This document shows, piece after piece, positions 42,990 through 51,173 of a stretch of 61,577 nucleotides of DNA (positions within the stretch are counted from its first letter, which is position 1; each line of letters opens with the position of its first letter). The notes beneath the pieces were generated by a model, which did no database searches, had not been told where the DNA came from, and was given only the letters and a program-made list of their open reading frames with translations. Source of the stretch: a virus. The stretch spans positions 1 to 61,577 of IMG/VR virus record IMGVR_UViG_3300043256_000467; one strand, 5' to 3'. Both the position numbers and the translations under genes were made by a program.

Positions 42990-43676
42990 TCACGCCCTTA
43001 CAGCAGTGCTCGTAGTACTCACCGCACGAACACCCGGGATGTCGAGCTTATCCTTGAACTCGCGGGCGAGAGCGTTGAGTGCCGGCATGTTCGGCTCGAC
43101 CAAGCGTGGACCTCCAGGGGTTTTGCCATCGGCACAGGCCTGGATCAGAGCCTGGATATCCGTGACCTCCGCACTCCACGTCGTCACCGTGTGGACACCA
43201 GCGACCTTCGTGGGCTCTGCGGCTTCTGCTGCGGTGACCTGCTCGGCTGTCGCTTCCAGCGCCTCTGCCTCTTCCTCGTTGCCGCGCTCACGCTGCTTGG
43301 CTGCTCGGGTTTCGAGACGCTCGCGGTCCTTGCGCGCCAGTTCGTCGAGTCGCTCCTGTATCTCAGCCTGCTTCCCTGCTTCCGCCTGGCTGAACGTCGC
43401 CATGGCGGCTCGCAGCGTTGCCTCGGCGCTCTCGAACCGTTCGGCGACCGGCTTGAAGAGCTCCATTACCGCCTTCTTGGCCGCGTCCATCGGCTGCGTG
43501 ACGTCCGTGCGCGTCTTCAGCAGGGCCTTCTTCGCAGTGACGATCTGCTTCAGCACAGCTCCGCTAGCCTGGAACCCGGCCGGCGAGGTGATGATGAGCG
43601 CCTGCGCAGACTGCAGGAGTGCCACCGCCTCCGTGTCAGCGTCTTTCGCCTTCTGCTCTATCTTGGCTAGTTCCAT
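42990..43676 (-). CDS. Phage coiled-coil protein of the recombination-module type
   Basis: 228 residues: a long charged coiled coil (ATFSQAEAGKQAEIQERLDE and following) and a conserved C-terminal domain (VHTVTTWSAEVTDIQALIQA, NMPALNALAREFKDKLDIPG). Proteins of this design occur in many phages next to single-strand annealing proteins (ERF, Rad52-like, RecT). No annealing protein is visible in this window. Role in recombination or virion is uncertain. Confidence 0.72.
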   Translation of the reverse strand: MELAKIEQKAKDADTEAVALLQSAQALIITSPAGFQASGAVLKQIVTAKKALLKTRTDVTQPMDAAKKAVMELFKPVAERFESAEATLRAAMATFSQAEAGKQAEIQERLDELARKDRERLETRAAKQRERGNEEEAEALEATAEQVTAAEAAEPTKVAGVHTVTTWSAEVTDIQALIQACADGKTPGGPRLVEPNMPALNALAREFKDKLDIPGVRAVSTTSTAVRA

Positions 43677-44005
43677 AGGTATGCTCCCTTCATTGCCCTA
43701 CGACGGTGAATCTCTGCAGCAAGCTCGTCCTCTGCCCGCTCAGCAGCAGCGATCTCCATCTCATAATAGTCCTGCGCCATCTCTCCCTGCGGCCCTGGCC
43801 CTAGGCAGAGGGCGCTCACGATCCTGCCCATCATCCGGTGAGCATTCTGCAAGTGGCTATCCGTCATATCGACCAGACGCCACTCCTTGCCAGAGCGATC
43901 CATCCAAGTAGGCTGGTCCGCGTCGAACTCCTCGGAGAGATCCGGCTTATCAGTATCGCATTCGCCACAGCATACGGGGCCATTTACTCTGAGTGTCACT
44001 TCCAT
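43667..44005 (-). CDS. Hypothetical protein, 112 aa
   Basis: CCGECDTDKPD at the N-terminus may bind metal; then DRSGKEWRLVDMTDSHLQNA, a motif common in small phage proteins, and a long helix AAAERAEDELAAEIHRRR. Overlaps the coiled-coil gene by ten bases. Function unknown. Confidence 0.65.
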   Translation of the reverse strand: MEVTLRVNGPVCCGECDTDKPDLSEEFDADQPTWMDRSGKEWRLVDMTDSHLQNAHRMMGRIVSALCLGPGPQGEMAQDYYEMEIAAAERAEDELAAEIHRRRAMKGAYLWN

Positions 44006-44054
44006 ATCCTCTCTACCAGAAAGTCTAGTACTCCGGCAAGTAGACTATCGCCCC

Positions 44055-44333
44055 TCACGATGACCCCCCGTTCTTCGCCGCCTCGAAGATCGATTGTCCA
44101 TAGACAAAGCCAGGAAACGGCTGCGTAAAGCTACGATGCACTTCTTCTATTCGTTCTCTTGTCGCGCGCTCGGCACCATAAGTAATCAGGAACGCCCTGA
44201 TGCCATTATCCTTACCGCTGCCGCTCCCAATGAAATCTGCAAAGCCATCCATCTGCCACCCAGATATCTCTTCGCCCTCAACAGCATCCGCCAGCTTCCG
44301 TAGTGAGCTTACGAAGTCCTTTGTATCCACCAT
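44055..44333 (-). CDS. Hypothetical protein, 92 aa
   Basis: Start set at ATG 44333 after AAAGGAGG; the longer frame runs back into promoter D and cannot be translated from it. Helical N-terminus TKDFVSSLRKLADAVEGEEI with a Gly/Ser-rich middle. First gene behind promoter D. No family recognised. Confidence 0.68.
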   Translation of the reverse strand: MVDTKDFVSSLRKLADAVEGEEISGWQMDGFADFIGSGSGKDNGIRAFLITYGAERATRERIEEVHRSFTQPFPGFVYGQSIFEAAKNGGSS

Positions 44334-44424
44334 CACGCGCCTCCTTTCTCTGTAGAGGACGCTCCCACCTCCAACACAGGAGTAAGTTCCCACAGACCCC
44401 CATGAGGAGCGCCCTCTATACATC

Positions 44425-44453
44425 AGTGTATCAGATGATTAATCAGTTGTCAA
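44425..44453 (-). promoter_or_regulatory. Promoter-operator D
   Basis: TTGACA at 44448-44453, 17-base spacer, TACACT at 44425-44430, leftward, with TGATTAATCA at 44436-44445. The -35 box starts four bases after the stop codon of the zinc-ribbon gene upstream. Leader of about 85 bases before the next ATG. Confidence 0.85.
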
Positions 44454-44457
44454 GTGG

Positions 44458-44703
44458 TCAAGGAGTCCAGCGGCGAAAGGTTGGAGGGAGCATCTTACGC
44501 TCTACCACCTTCGTCTTCCTGCCTTGCTTCGGCCCAGGAACGTCGACACTTGGCAGACGATACCTAATGCCAGCAGCTTCGAGACCCTCTGAAGGTGACA
44601 GAGCAGGCCGACCGCAGTTGATGCACTTGAGCTCCAGGTCAGGGAGATACTCGTCAGGTTCCAGGAAGAGGCGGCCCCCACAATGCTTGCACTTCAAGTC
44701 CAT
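44458..44703 (-). CDS. Zinc-ribbon protein, 81 aa
   Basis: LKCKHCGGRLFLEP and LKCINCGRPA form a classical four-cysteine zinc ribbon in the first 34 residues; the tail is basic (PKQGRKTKVVERK). Last gene before promoter D, in the terminase operon. Could bind nucleic acid; not shown. Confidence 0.72.
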   Translation of the reverse strand: MDLKCKHCGGRLFLEPDEYLPDLELKCINCGRPALSPSEGLEAAGIRYRLPSVDVPGPKQGRKTKVVERKMLPPTFRRWTP

Positions 44704-44787
44704 AACCCCACACGGTCCCGAAGTCTATTACCTCGACCTCATTCAACATAGCGGAGAAAATACGATGTCCCCTTCCACCTCTTTCGA

Positions 44788-45015
44788 TCACAGACTGTCG
44801 TCATTGGGATCGGGGGGTGGCGGTAACTCTTCGTCTATTGCAACTTCGACCATGAGCCTATCCCCATCCATCCATATTCTCGTAAGTCCTCCGCCTCCGC
44901 GTGCAAGGAAGCTTCCGAATAGCGCCGTGCTGGCCGCCATCTTTGTAAGAGTAGCACGAGTGAAGACTTCCCCATTCTCATCCGGTACACCAGCAACCTT
45001 TATTACCAGCTTCAT
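44788..45015 (-). CDS. Hypothetical protein, 75 aa
   Basis: Beta-rich N-terminus (MKLVIKVAGVPDENGEVFTR), Gly-rich middle and a Pro-rich end EELPPPPDPNDD. Follows the large terminase with AGGGATAGAAAAGA before the ATG. No family recognised. Confidence 0.62.
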   Translation of the reverse strand: MKLVIKVAGVPDENGEVFTRATLTKMAASTALFGSFLARGGGGLTRIWMDGDRLMVEVAIDEELPPPPDPNDDSL

Positions 45016-45033
45016 TCTTTTCTATCCCTCCTA

Positions 45034-46641
45034 CTAGAGCAAGAGATACAGACACTTCCTCGCCATCATCGAGGTTGCCACTGCAAGGTCTACCTTCCGC
45101 TCAGGTGCCTTCTTGACGATCCGGATCTTCCTGTCCTCCTTGGGGTCTAGCTTAGCAGCCGAGTTCTCGATGTGCTCTCGCAGGTAAGGATTACCGTCGT
45201 GGACGATGCGTCTATTAATGATAAGGTCACGGAGCTCTGAGTCAGCGATGAGCCGCTCCGCCTGCTGAGAGAAGGGATAGACGGGTGCAAGCCCTTCCTT
45301 GCGGAACGCCTGCATCATCGACTCTAGTTGGTATGGGTCGTAGGTCACGCAGACGACGTTGTGCGCTCCGACGGTAATGCCAGAGGCACAGGCATCGCAC
45401 GAGTCACGCTTATCGTCCCTGGCGTGCCCCGACGGACACCCACCAAGACACAGGAAGCGGAGGAACGACTCAGGCTCCGAGAGGTCGATCTGGCCGCCTC
45501 TTGGTGGCTTCCACTCCCTCACCCCGCGTATGACCACGGTGTTCTCGTGGCGCTCAGCGTCTGGATGCCGGCTACCAGATACGATGCCGAAGGAGTCGTT
45601 GGTCACAGCAGCGTCAAGGGCGACGACGATGGGCGTCTGGTCTACTCTGAGGTTGCCCGCCCCGTCGTACTCTACGAGCGCCGGCAAGTCCTCCTTACAG
45701 CGGTCCCACAGCTCTATCGGTACGAATGACATCTCGTCGTCTCCTGCTAGCGCGTCCTCCCAAGTCTCCGGTGCGAAATGCTTGAGCGCTTGGCGTGTGA
45801 GGGAGCCCTCCTGTATCGCATACCACTCAAGCGTGCGGCCTGGACGCTCAGCCCAAGGGACGAACAGAGGATATAGTGGCGATATCCCAGCCTGTGCCAT
45901 CTTCCAGAGCTTGGCTGCGAAGACGTGCTCGCCTTTGCCTCGGGTGACGACGTGACAAGAGCCCCCAGGCGCGACCGTCGAGTAAACTGCCGACCAGGTC
46001 TGCTCAGCGAACTGCATGATCGCCAGCTCGTCGACGTGAGCGTGCTGGCAGGTGTCGTCGACTGAGACGTTGGGGCCGGCAGCATAGGACACGACCGCTC
46101 GTAGGTCGTCTATGCCCAGGGAGAACTTGAGGCTGTGCGCCGACCTCCCCCCAGCCTCGTCAACGAGGAAGGTGGGGCGGAGCCACTGGGGGAGGTGGGA
46201 TAGGCCAAACTCGACGTAGCCAAGGAGCCTCTGAGAAGCCCTATCGTCACGAGAGAAGAGGTGGACACGGGCGTTGGGCGGGCCGCAGAGCGCGATCCAC
46301 CCATCGTAGGCACACCCAAGCTCTGTGAACCCCAGCTTACCAGCCTTGAGCGCGTAGAGGAATGGGTGCTCGATAGCTGCCTTCGCAAACTCCTCTTGCC
46401 CCGACCATAGTCCTCCTGGATGTTCGTCACCGTGTTCCGGGCAAGGACCGAACGTAAGCACCTCGCCGGTCTCTCGAGAGACGAAGTGCCAGTAGGAGAG
46501 GAAGGTCAGGAAGGACTGCTCGACTGATCGACGCTTGCGGAGTAGCTGTACTTGCTCAAGGAGCAGCCCCCGCGACCCAGCATCGAGAGCCTCAACCCGC
46601 TGGGTCTTGGTCTTTGTCTTGGTGTCAACCTTCGCCACCAT
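45034..46641 (-). CDS. terL: Terminase large subunit
   Basis: 535 residues from ATG 46641 after GGAGGAATTGACG. The ATPase has the relaxed Walker A KAGKLGFTELG seen in many terminases and Walker B HAHVDELAIM. The RNase H-like nuclease has IVVALDAAVTNDSFGIVSG (first aspartate), VTYDPYQLESMM and a final DLAVATSMMARKC. Inside the nuclease lies a four-cysteine insert (CLGGCPSGH to CDACASG) that could bind zinc. It packages DNA into the prohead through the portal. The small subunit gene is 2.8 kb upstream rather than adjacent. Confidence 0.9.
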   Translation of the reverse strand: MVAKVDTKTKTKTQRVEALDAGSRGLLLEQVQLLRKRRSVEQSFLTFLSYWHFVSRETGEVLTFGPCPEHGDEHPGGLWSGQEEFAKAAIEHPFLYALKAGKLGFTELGCAYDGWIALCGPPNARVHLFSRDDRASQRLLGYVEFGLSHLPQWLRPTFLVDEAGGRSAHSLKFSLGIDDLRAVVSYAAGPNVSVDDTCQHAHVDELAIMQFAEQTWSAVYSTVAPGGSCHVVTRGKGEHVFAAKLWKMAQAGISPLYPLFVPWAERPGRTLEWYAIQEGSLTRQALKHFAPETWEDALAGDDEMSFVPIELWDRCKEDLPALVEYDGAGNLRVDQTPIVVALDAAVTNDSFGIVSGSRHPDAERHENTVVIRGVREWKPPRGGQIDLSEPESFLRFLCLGGCPSGHARDDKRDSCDACASGITVGAHNVVCVTYDPYQLESMMQAFRKEGLAPVYPFSQQAERLIADSELRDLIINRRIVHDGNPYLREHIENSAAKLDPKEDRKIRIVKKAPERKVDLAVATSMMARKCLYLLL

Positions 46642-46643
46642 CG

Positions 46644-47159
46644 TCAATTCCTCCGCTTCGGCGGTAGCCCACCTTCCTTGATAATATACCCAGGATCTCG
46701 GCGCGAGGGGGCAGGTGGTGGCGGAGGTGGCGCTTGGCTCCGTGTTGGGCCAGGCTTCGTGCCAGACTTCAGTACACTCTCGGGTGCCGGAGGTAGCGGC
46801 TCTGGTGGCCTTCGCCCACCACCCTCAGATTGCCCTTTAGTGATCGGCCCCAGACCTGGAGGTGATCCAGCCTCCAGCAGGGCATCGATATGTGCCCAAG
46901 GACGGTAAGACAACCAGAGCAGCGGCCCCCTAATCGGCCACGGCGCCTTCCACCACCACGCCCAGCGTTTTCGTTCACCCTTCCCGTTAAGAATGCGGAC
47001 CCAGTTATAGCCACATTCCAAGCATTCGTTGTACCAAGGTGGAGGTGAATTGGAAGGGCAGTCCTGCCAGTGGCGGTGGATGCTTAGCCGACAGAAAAGT
47101 GGCCTGTGGACGTAGCGATCACGGCTCGTATGGTGGCGACATCCTTCGTATTTGCACAC
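46644..47159 (-). CDS. Proline-rich protein with Cys/His N-terminus, 171 aa
   Basis: Start set at GTG 47159 (CKYEGCRHHTSRDRYVH) after GGAGGAGGG; a TTG start further upstream is possible. Several Cys/His pairs (CKYEGCRHH, FCRLSIHRHWQDC, CLECGYNW) suggest one or two zinc sites. The C-terminal half is Pro-rich (PLPPAPESV, APPPPPPAP). Ends three bases after the terL start. Function unknown. Confidence 0.6.
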   Translation of the reverse strand: MCKYEGCRHHTSRDRYVHRPLFCRLSIHRHWQDCPSNSPPPWYNECLECGYNWVRILNGKGERKRWAWWWKAPWPIRGPLLWLSYRPWAHIDALLEAGSPPGLGPITKGQSEGGGRRPPEPLPPAPESVLKSGTKPGPTRSQAPPPPPPAPSRRDPGYIIKEGGLPPKRRN

Positions 47160-47175
47160 CGCTTTACCCTCCTCC

Positions 47176-47430
47176 TCACTCGCCAAGAGCTTCTACCTTC
47201 TCTGTGAACGCACGCAGGACTTCTGGCACAGGCGTGTATTCCCCGTTGTACTCAGGCGAGTTGTAGAATAGCTCCCACAGCGCCTTCGCCAGCGCCACCT
47301 CGGTGCGCGTAATCCACCCATGCGGCGGTGCTCCCACTACAACGGTCATAGCTCCAAAGCGCCCCTCCGCCTTCTCTATCGCCTGAGGGATGCGCTCGAC
47401 CCAGGGCTTCATCGTCTTAGTGCTAGCCAT
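47176..47430 (-). CDS. Hypothetical protein, 84 aa
   Basis: Starts at the second of two ATGs behind GGAGGT, overlapping the previous stop. Contains GWITRTEVALAKALWELFYN and PEVLRAFTEKVEAL helices. No family recognised. Confidence 0.6.
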   Translation of the reverse strand: MASTKTMKPWVERIPQAIEKAEGRFGAMTVVVGAPPHGWITRTEVALAKALWELFYNSPEYNGEYTPVPEVLRAFTEKVEALGE

Positions 47431-47744
47431 CATACCTCCTCGCCTCGAAGTTCCCGCGCTAGTGCTGCGAACGCTTCTATCGCTCCCACGGAGGTCATGC
47501 CGAGCTGCGCGATGGCCGTAAGGTTCTTCCCGATGCGTTGGGCCTCATCTGGATGGCGCTCAGCCCAGCGAGCAAGGGCAGCTTCAGCCTCTTTGCGATG
47601 ACGGCGGGCAGCCCATCGACGGACCTTCCGTGTCCATGGCCAGCCGTAGGCACTCCAGTATCCGATTAGGGCGCCAAGCTGCCAGCCAAGGAAGAGTGCT
47701 GCGGCTATCCAGACATAGAGTAGAAGTATTTCTGCTGCGGTCAT
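47430..47744 (-). CDS. Single-TM membrane protein, 104 aa
   Basis: An N-terminal membrane helix (EILLLYVWIAAALFLGWQLG) is followed by a very basic segment RKVRRWAARRHRKEAEAA and a second helical stretch. N-out/C-in topology is expected. ATGA overlap with the gene upstream. Role unknown; could be a membrane anchor or lysis accessory. Confidence 0.62.
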   Translation of the reverse strand: MTAAEILLLYVWIAAALFLGWQLGALIGYWSAYGWPWTRKVRRWAARRHRKEAEAALARWAERHPDEAQRIGKNLTAIAQLGMTSVGAIEAFAALARELRGEEV

Positions 47745-47914
47745 GACTGCACTCCTAACTTATCGCGCTCACGCGTAGGCCTGCCGGCGCGCCAATGTGT
47801 CCTCATCCCACCACTCCTGCAGGCGCAATGCTGCCCGCCGCAGCTCGAGCATACCTGCAGATGCCAGCGGCACTCGACGCAGCGCCCGTCGTCGGTTAGC
47901 TCACTCCGCTTCAC
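47741..47914 (-). CDS. Zinc-finger protein, 57 aa
   Basis: Read from sequence: GTG at 47914 overlaps the upstream stop (GTGA), and the TGA overlaps the next ATG. RCVECRW, VCSSCGGQHCAC give six cysteines and a histidine in 20 residues, a zinc site. C-terminus is basic. Function unknown. Confidence 0.65.
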   Translation of the reverse strand: MKRSELTDDGRCVECRWHLQVCSSCGGQHCACRSGGMRTHWRAGRPTRERDKLGVQS

Positions 47915-48168
47915 AGTTGCTGTTCCAGCTTGAGAAGGCGTTGCGCTTCCTCAACTCCTCGCATTACACGATTCGCGAGTTTGGTTAGCCGCTCGTCGGC
48001 AGGAATTGAACATACCTGTTCTTCCGTGAGATCAGTACGCTCGACCAAGAACTTGACGAAAGCCTCTATATCACCAGCCTTGGCACGACCAGCCAGGGCA
48101 ACTTCACCTAATGTAATCTTAACATTGGAGATCTTCACCTTCTCCGGATCAAAGTCTTCCCACATCAT
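47911..48168 (-). CDS. Hypothetical protein, 85 aa
   Basis: Acidic helical protein with LVERTDLTEEQVCSIPADE and a coiled C-terminus RGVEEAQRLLKLEQQL. Overlaps the methylase stop by four bases. The pattern of one regular helical domain recalls small phage adaptor proteins, but no family is recognised. Confidence 0.65.
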   Translation of the reverse strand: MMWEDFDPEKVKISNVKITLGEVALAGRAKAGDIEAFVKFLVERTDLTEEQVCSIPADERLTKLANRVMRGVEEAQRLLKLEQQL

Positions 48169-49427
48169 GTATCATCTCCTCCTTCGTGCCCGTCTCCACT
48201 TAGGCTCTCCCCCAAAAGTCGCTGCTCTGCAATTGCGCAATACTCACGGTCGATATCAATGCCGACGAAACTATGACCCTCCCTCACCGCAGCTATGAGC
48301 GTCGAGCCGCTGCCACAAAAGGGGTCAAGAACGACCCCGTTTGGAGGCGTGACTAGGCGGACGAGCCACTGCATAAGAGCTAGAGGCTTGACAGTCGGGT
48401 GCTTGTTGCCCTTGCCCCTCTCGGCCTTCGGTGCCTTCGGGCAGTAGAAGAATCGGGAGGCGCCGCCGGAGTCGCCGTAGCCTGGGGACATAGACGCATC
48501 ATCGGGAGCAACCCCGATTCCGTAGCCCTTCGGAGCGTCTCCGCGCCGCTTTGTTGTGCGGGGCATCCCTGGCCGGTCGCCACTCTGCTCATCCAGCATC
48601 CCAGCCGCTTCCTCATCCAACAGAACATTCGCTGGCCAGCGACCAAGTTCTGATGGCTGGGACACTTGTTGCCCCTCTGGAGCGAAACCGTGTCCCCCGC
48701 CATAAATGTGCGAGGATTTACCCTGCGTCGTGGTAGGTGGCATCCCAGGAATCCTACACCCATCAATGTTCAGCCCCCCAGTCCCCCACTTGAGAACATT
48801 GGCCGCAACGTTTGACTCCGCCAGCGGCTTGCGCGCCAGCAGGATCGGTTCACAGGCGGGCTTGAGCGCGGTGCCCCAGCCTTCCCGTCGTTTGGCAGCA
48901 TCAGTAGCAGGGGCAGTAATGCTCAGCACAGCGTGCTCTTGTCCCGAATCCAAGGCTTTGTCGAATGCTCTGCCACCTCTAACCTGGGAATGAGGACGAT
49001 CATTCGGGCTAACCCCGATCACCTTCCGCTTAGCTCCAGCCTCCTTGTCGATGGCCTTCGACACGTCCAGCGACTTCGGGAAGCCCTGCCCATACAACCA
49101 GAGCAGCATCTCGCGCACCTCGAAGCCCGCGTCCTCGATGGCGCACCACATCCGATGGTGCGTGCGGGTGCCGCCGAACACAACCATGTGGCCGCCGGGC
49201 TTGAGGACACGCAGGCACGCCTCCCAGGTCTCGACCTGAAAGGACACACCAGCCTTGTCCCAACCCTTCCCCATAAAGCCCAACTCATAGGGCGGATCAG
49301 TGACGATGGCAGCGATGCAGGAATCTGGCAACCTAGCTAGGCCTTCTAGGATATCTCCGACAATGAGCCTCCCTTTAACGAAGAGGCCACTCAACCGGAT
49401 GACCTCACTCGCCGTGCCCGTCTCCAC
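48165..49427 (-). CDS. N4/N6 DNA methyltransferase
   Basis: 420 residues, GTG start after AGAGGAGAGACTAA. Catalytic motif IV is DPPYELGFMGKGWD, motif X/I region HPTVKPLALMQWLVRL and DPFCGSGSTLIAAVR binds S-adenosylmethionine: the beta-class order (DPPY first). Between them lies a long variable region likely to recognise the target. It methylates exocyclic amino groups of adenine or cytosine, perhaps protecting phage DNA from host restriction. No endonuclease partner is visible. The gene starts inside the end of terS and is flanked by 34-base direct repeats. Confidence 0.9.
   Translation of the reverse strand: METGTASEVIRLSGLFVKGRLIVGDILEGLARLPDSCIAAIVTDPPYELGFMGKGWDKAGVSFQVETWEACLRVLKPGGHMVVFGGTRTHHRMWCAIEDAGFEVREMLLWLYGQGFPKSLDVSKAIDKEAGAKRKVIGVSPNDRPHSQVRGGRAFDKALDSGQEHAVLSITAPATDAAKRREGWGTALKPACEPILLARKPLAESNVAANVLKWGTGGLNIDGCRIPGMPPTTTQGKSSHIYGGGHGFAPEGQQVSQPSELGRWPANVLLDEEAAGMLDEQSGDRPGMPRTTKRRGDAPKGYGIGVAPDDASMSPGYGDSGGASRFFYCPKAPKAERGKGNKHPTVKPLALMQWLVRLVTPPNGVVLDPFCGSGSTLIAAVREGHSFVGIDIDREYCAIAEQRLLGESLSGDGHEGGDDT
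48185..48218. repeat. Direct repeat copy 1 flanking the methylase gene
   Basis: The 19 bases CGTGCCCGTCTCCACTTAG and, ten bases later, AAAAG recur 1228 bases downstream at 49413-49446, with only a few mismatches over 34 bases. This copy codes for the methylase C-terminus (SLSGDGH). Confidence 0.85.
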
Positions 49428-49905
49428 TTAGTCTCTCCTCTAAAAGCTTGAGCTCATCGTCCGTCATATCCTCGATCTGCTTCGCCGGCCCACCACCCAT
49501 CTGGATCAGCGTCACCGACGTCTGCGGGGCGGCATCCTTACGGCGGAGGTCGTACAGCTCCTCAACACGATCTTGGTTGTCTCCCACGACCCTCAGAAGA
49601 CCCGCCCTACCAGATGCGTCGTTGCCGTCAGCAGCGTCACGGTCCTCGAACGCCGCACGCTGGGTGTGCCGCCGCTGCCCGACTGCGTCCTCTCTAACAT
49701 TGAGGACTCCAACAGCGGCTTCAGCTTCTGCTAATTCTCTGGCTCGCCTCATGTCCCGCCAGGTCGTCGTGTAGTCAACTTTAAGCTCCGCAGCAATCTC
49801 TACGAACTGATATCCCTGCTGGTAGAGCTCGTAGGTCTTCTTGACTCGTTCCAGAATCTCGGGACGTCTAGTCCAGGGAAGCTTCCTCGGATTAACTCTT
49901 GCCAT
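49405..49905 (-). CDS. terS: Terminase small subunit-like protein
   Basis: 166 residues. The N-terminus has a homeodomain-like helix-turn-helix (GYQFVEIAAELKVDYTTTWR), followed by a helical oligomerisation region (RRARELAEAEAAVG) and a C-terminal LLEERLSGDGHGE tail. This is the usual design of small terminases that mark the packaging site. terL lies 2.8 kb downstream with the methylase and five small genes in between. Confidence 0.72.
   Translation of the reverse strand: MARVNPRKLPWTRRPEILERVKKTYELYQQGYQFVEIAAELKVDYTTTWRDMRRARELAEAEAAVGVLNVREDAVGQRRHTQRAAFEDRDAADGNDASGRAGLLRVVGDNQDRVEELYDLRRKDAAPQTSVTLIQMGGGPAKQIEDMTDDELKLLEERLSGDGHGE
49413..49446. repeat. Direct repeat copy 2 at the terS/methylase junction
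   Basis: Partner of the repeat at 48185-48218. This copy codes for the TerS C-terminus (RLSGDGHGE) and the methylase start. The pair suggests the methylase arrived by recombination or tandem duplication at the end of terS. Confidence 0.85.
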
Positions 49906-49950
49906 CTATGTCACCCAATGGTGTCCTCGACTCCGACCTTGCATACAGGA

Positions 49951-49981
49951 ATTGTATCATATGCTCAATCATCTGTGTCAG
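49951..49981 (-). promoter_or_regulatory. Degenerate promoter-operator before terS
   Basis: CTGACA at 49976-49981 and TACAAT at 49951-49956 (spacer 19), leftward. The spacer contains TGATTGAGCAT, a partial match to TGATTAATCA. The only gap upstream of terS, 93 bases long. Weaker member of the promoter family. Confidence 0.5.
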
Positions 49982-49998
49982 CTACCAGAGAGTCTGAG

Positions 49999-50463
49999 TC
50001 AGCAACCATACGGGGCCAGTGGATCTGTCGCCATCACACCTTCGGAGTCTATGACATAGGCACCTGGATCTCCTGTTCCACCACGAGGATGGTGTTCTCT
50101 GTTCCAGGCGGCGCATTCTGTTAGGGCGTCGGTGCCTGTCTCACACTCGATCTTCTCCCCTGATGGTAGGATGACCTTCGGTGCCGGTGTTCCCGCACGT
50201 AGGAGTTCGAGGCCAAAGGGGCTATTGAGATGAAGAGACCCACACTTCCGACAGACGGCATTCTGTCCTCCTCCTCCCTCCGCTGTGATTCTAAACCCGC
50301 CATGCCCACAGACGAGGCACTCCTTGGAGTGGGTCTTCTTCTGAGATTTCCGGTGTGGCCACTCCGGTAAGGTGAGCCAGCCCATCGTGTACGCCATGTA
50401 GAGCACGAAGACTGCTCCCGCGGCAAAGCCAACGAGTTGATTCGTTAGTTCGTGCCAAGGCAT
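49999..50463 (-). CDS. Membrane-anchored zinc-ribbon protein, 154 aa
   Basis: ATG 50463 (MPWHELTN) follows GGAGGAGATG and overlaps the dam stop. A membrane helix (QLVGFAAGAVFVLYMAYTMG) is followed by ECLVCGHGGF and CRKCGSL, a zinc ribbon, and an acidic C-terminal part. Function unknown. Confidence 0.65.
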   Translation of the reverse strand: MPWHELTNQLVGFAAGAVFVLYMAYTMGWLTLPEWPHRKSQKKTHSKECLVCGHGGFRITAEGGGGQNAVCRKCGSLHLNSPFGLELLRAGTPAPKVILPSGEKIECETGTDALTECAAWNREHHPRGGTGDPGAYVIDSEGVMATDPLAPYGC

Positions 50464-51173
50464 CATCTCCTCCAAACTACGATTGCTGAAGCATGACCCG
50501 CTGGGCCAGTCTCTCCCCTGAACGTCAGGCGCCCTTTGAGGAAGCGCACGTCTGTCGTCTGCGTATGGGCGTCGACGTGCCAGTCCCACTCGAACCGCGC
50601 ACGGGTAAGCACGTATTCCTGCCACCACTGAGTATCCGTCTTCGCTGGTACCAGTGCCACTACCAGCTCGGCGTTGCCGCACTCCACCTCATGCACGGCC
50701 TTAGGTACCCACTTGCGGAGCGCGAGGCCGTAGGGCGAGTTCATGAAGACCTTGCCGTGCCAGGGTTGGGCCAGACCGTCGATCAGGATCCTACTAGCGA
50801 CGGCGTCGCTGCTCATTTGGTAGCGTTCGTGCTCTGCTGGCGGCGGGATGCAGATGCGGCCACGGTAGTCCACACCATCCCTCACTGGCGTCCCGTGGTT
50901 CAGAACACGCTGAGCCGTGTACTGATCCGGCGTGCAGCAGGGGTCGAAAGTGAAGCCGCCAACCTCCTCCCATAAGGCATCGAAGAGATCGGTGGGAGTT
51001 TCGTAATCGGTCCGGATGGCTGGCTGGATGTAAGGCGTCCCCTTCACAACGTCGGTAGCTCCTTTCGGGTGGCACCAGGGGCACAGCGTCGGCGTGAGGT
51101 CTGGCCCCAGGTACACGACTTGTAGATTTTCGCACGAGCTACAGCCACCGATGTCCACGAGGGGGCTAGGCAC
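50463..51173 (-). CDS. dam: Phage Dam-type N6-adenine methyltransferase
   Basis: 236 residues. DYETPTDLFDALWEEVG, FTFDPCCTPDQYTA, NSPYGLALRKWVPKA and VVALVPAKTDTQWWQEYVL follow the phage Dam family (pfam05869). The catalytic motif reads NSPY rather than the common NPPY. An N-terminal extension adds a zinc ribbon (CSSCEN..CPWCHP). It probably methylates adenine in a short site, altering restriction sensitivity or marking DNA. Starts with GTG overlapping the MazG-like stop. Confidence 0.87.
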   Translation of the reverse strand: MPSPLVDIGGCSSCENLQVVYLGPDLTPTLCPWCHPKGATDVVKGTPYIQPAIRTDYETPTDLFDALWEEVGGFTFDPCCTPDQYTAQRVLNHGTPVRDGVDYRGRICIPPPAEHERYQMSSDAVASRILIDGLAQPWHGKVFMNSPYGLALRKWVPKAVHEVECGNAELVVALVPAKTDTQWWQEYVLTRARFEWDWHVDAHTQTTDVRFLKGRLTFRGETGPAGHASAIVVWRR

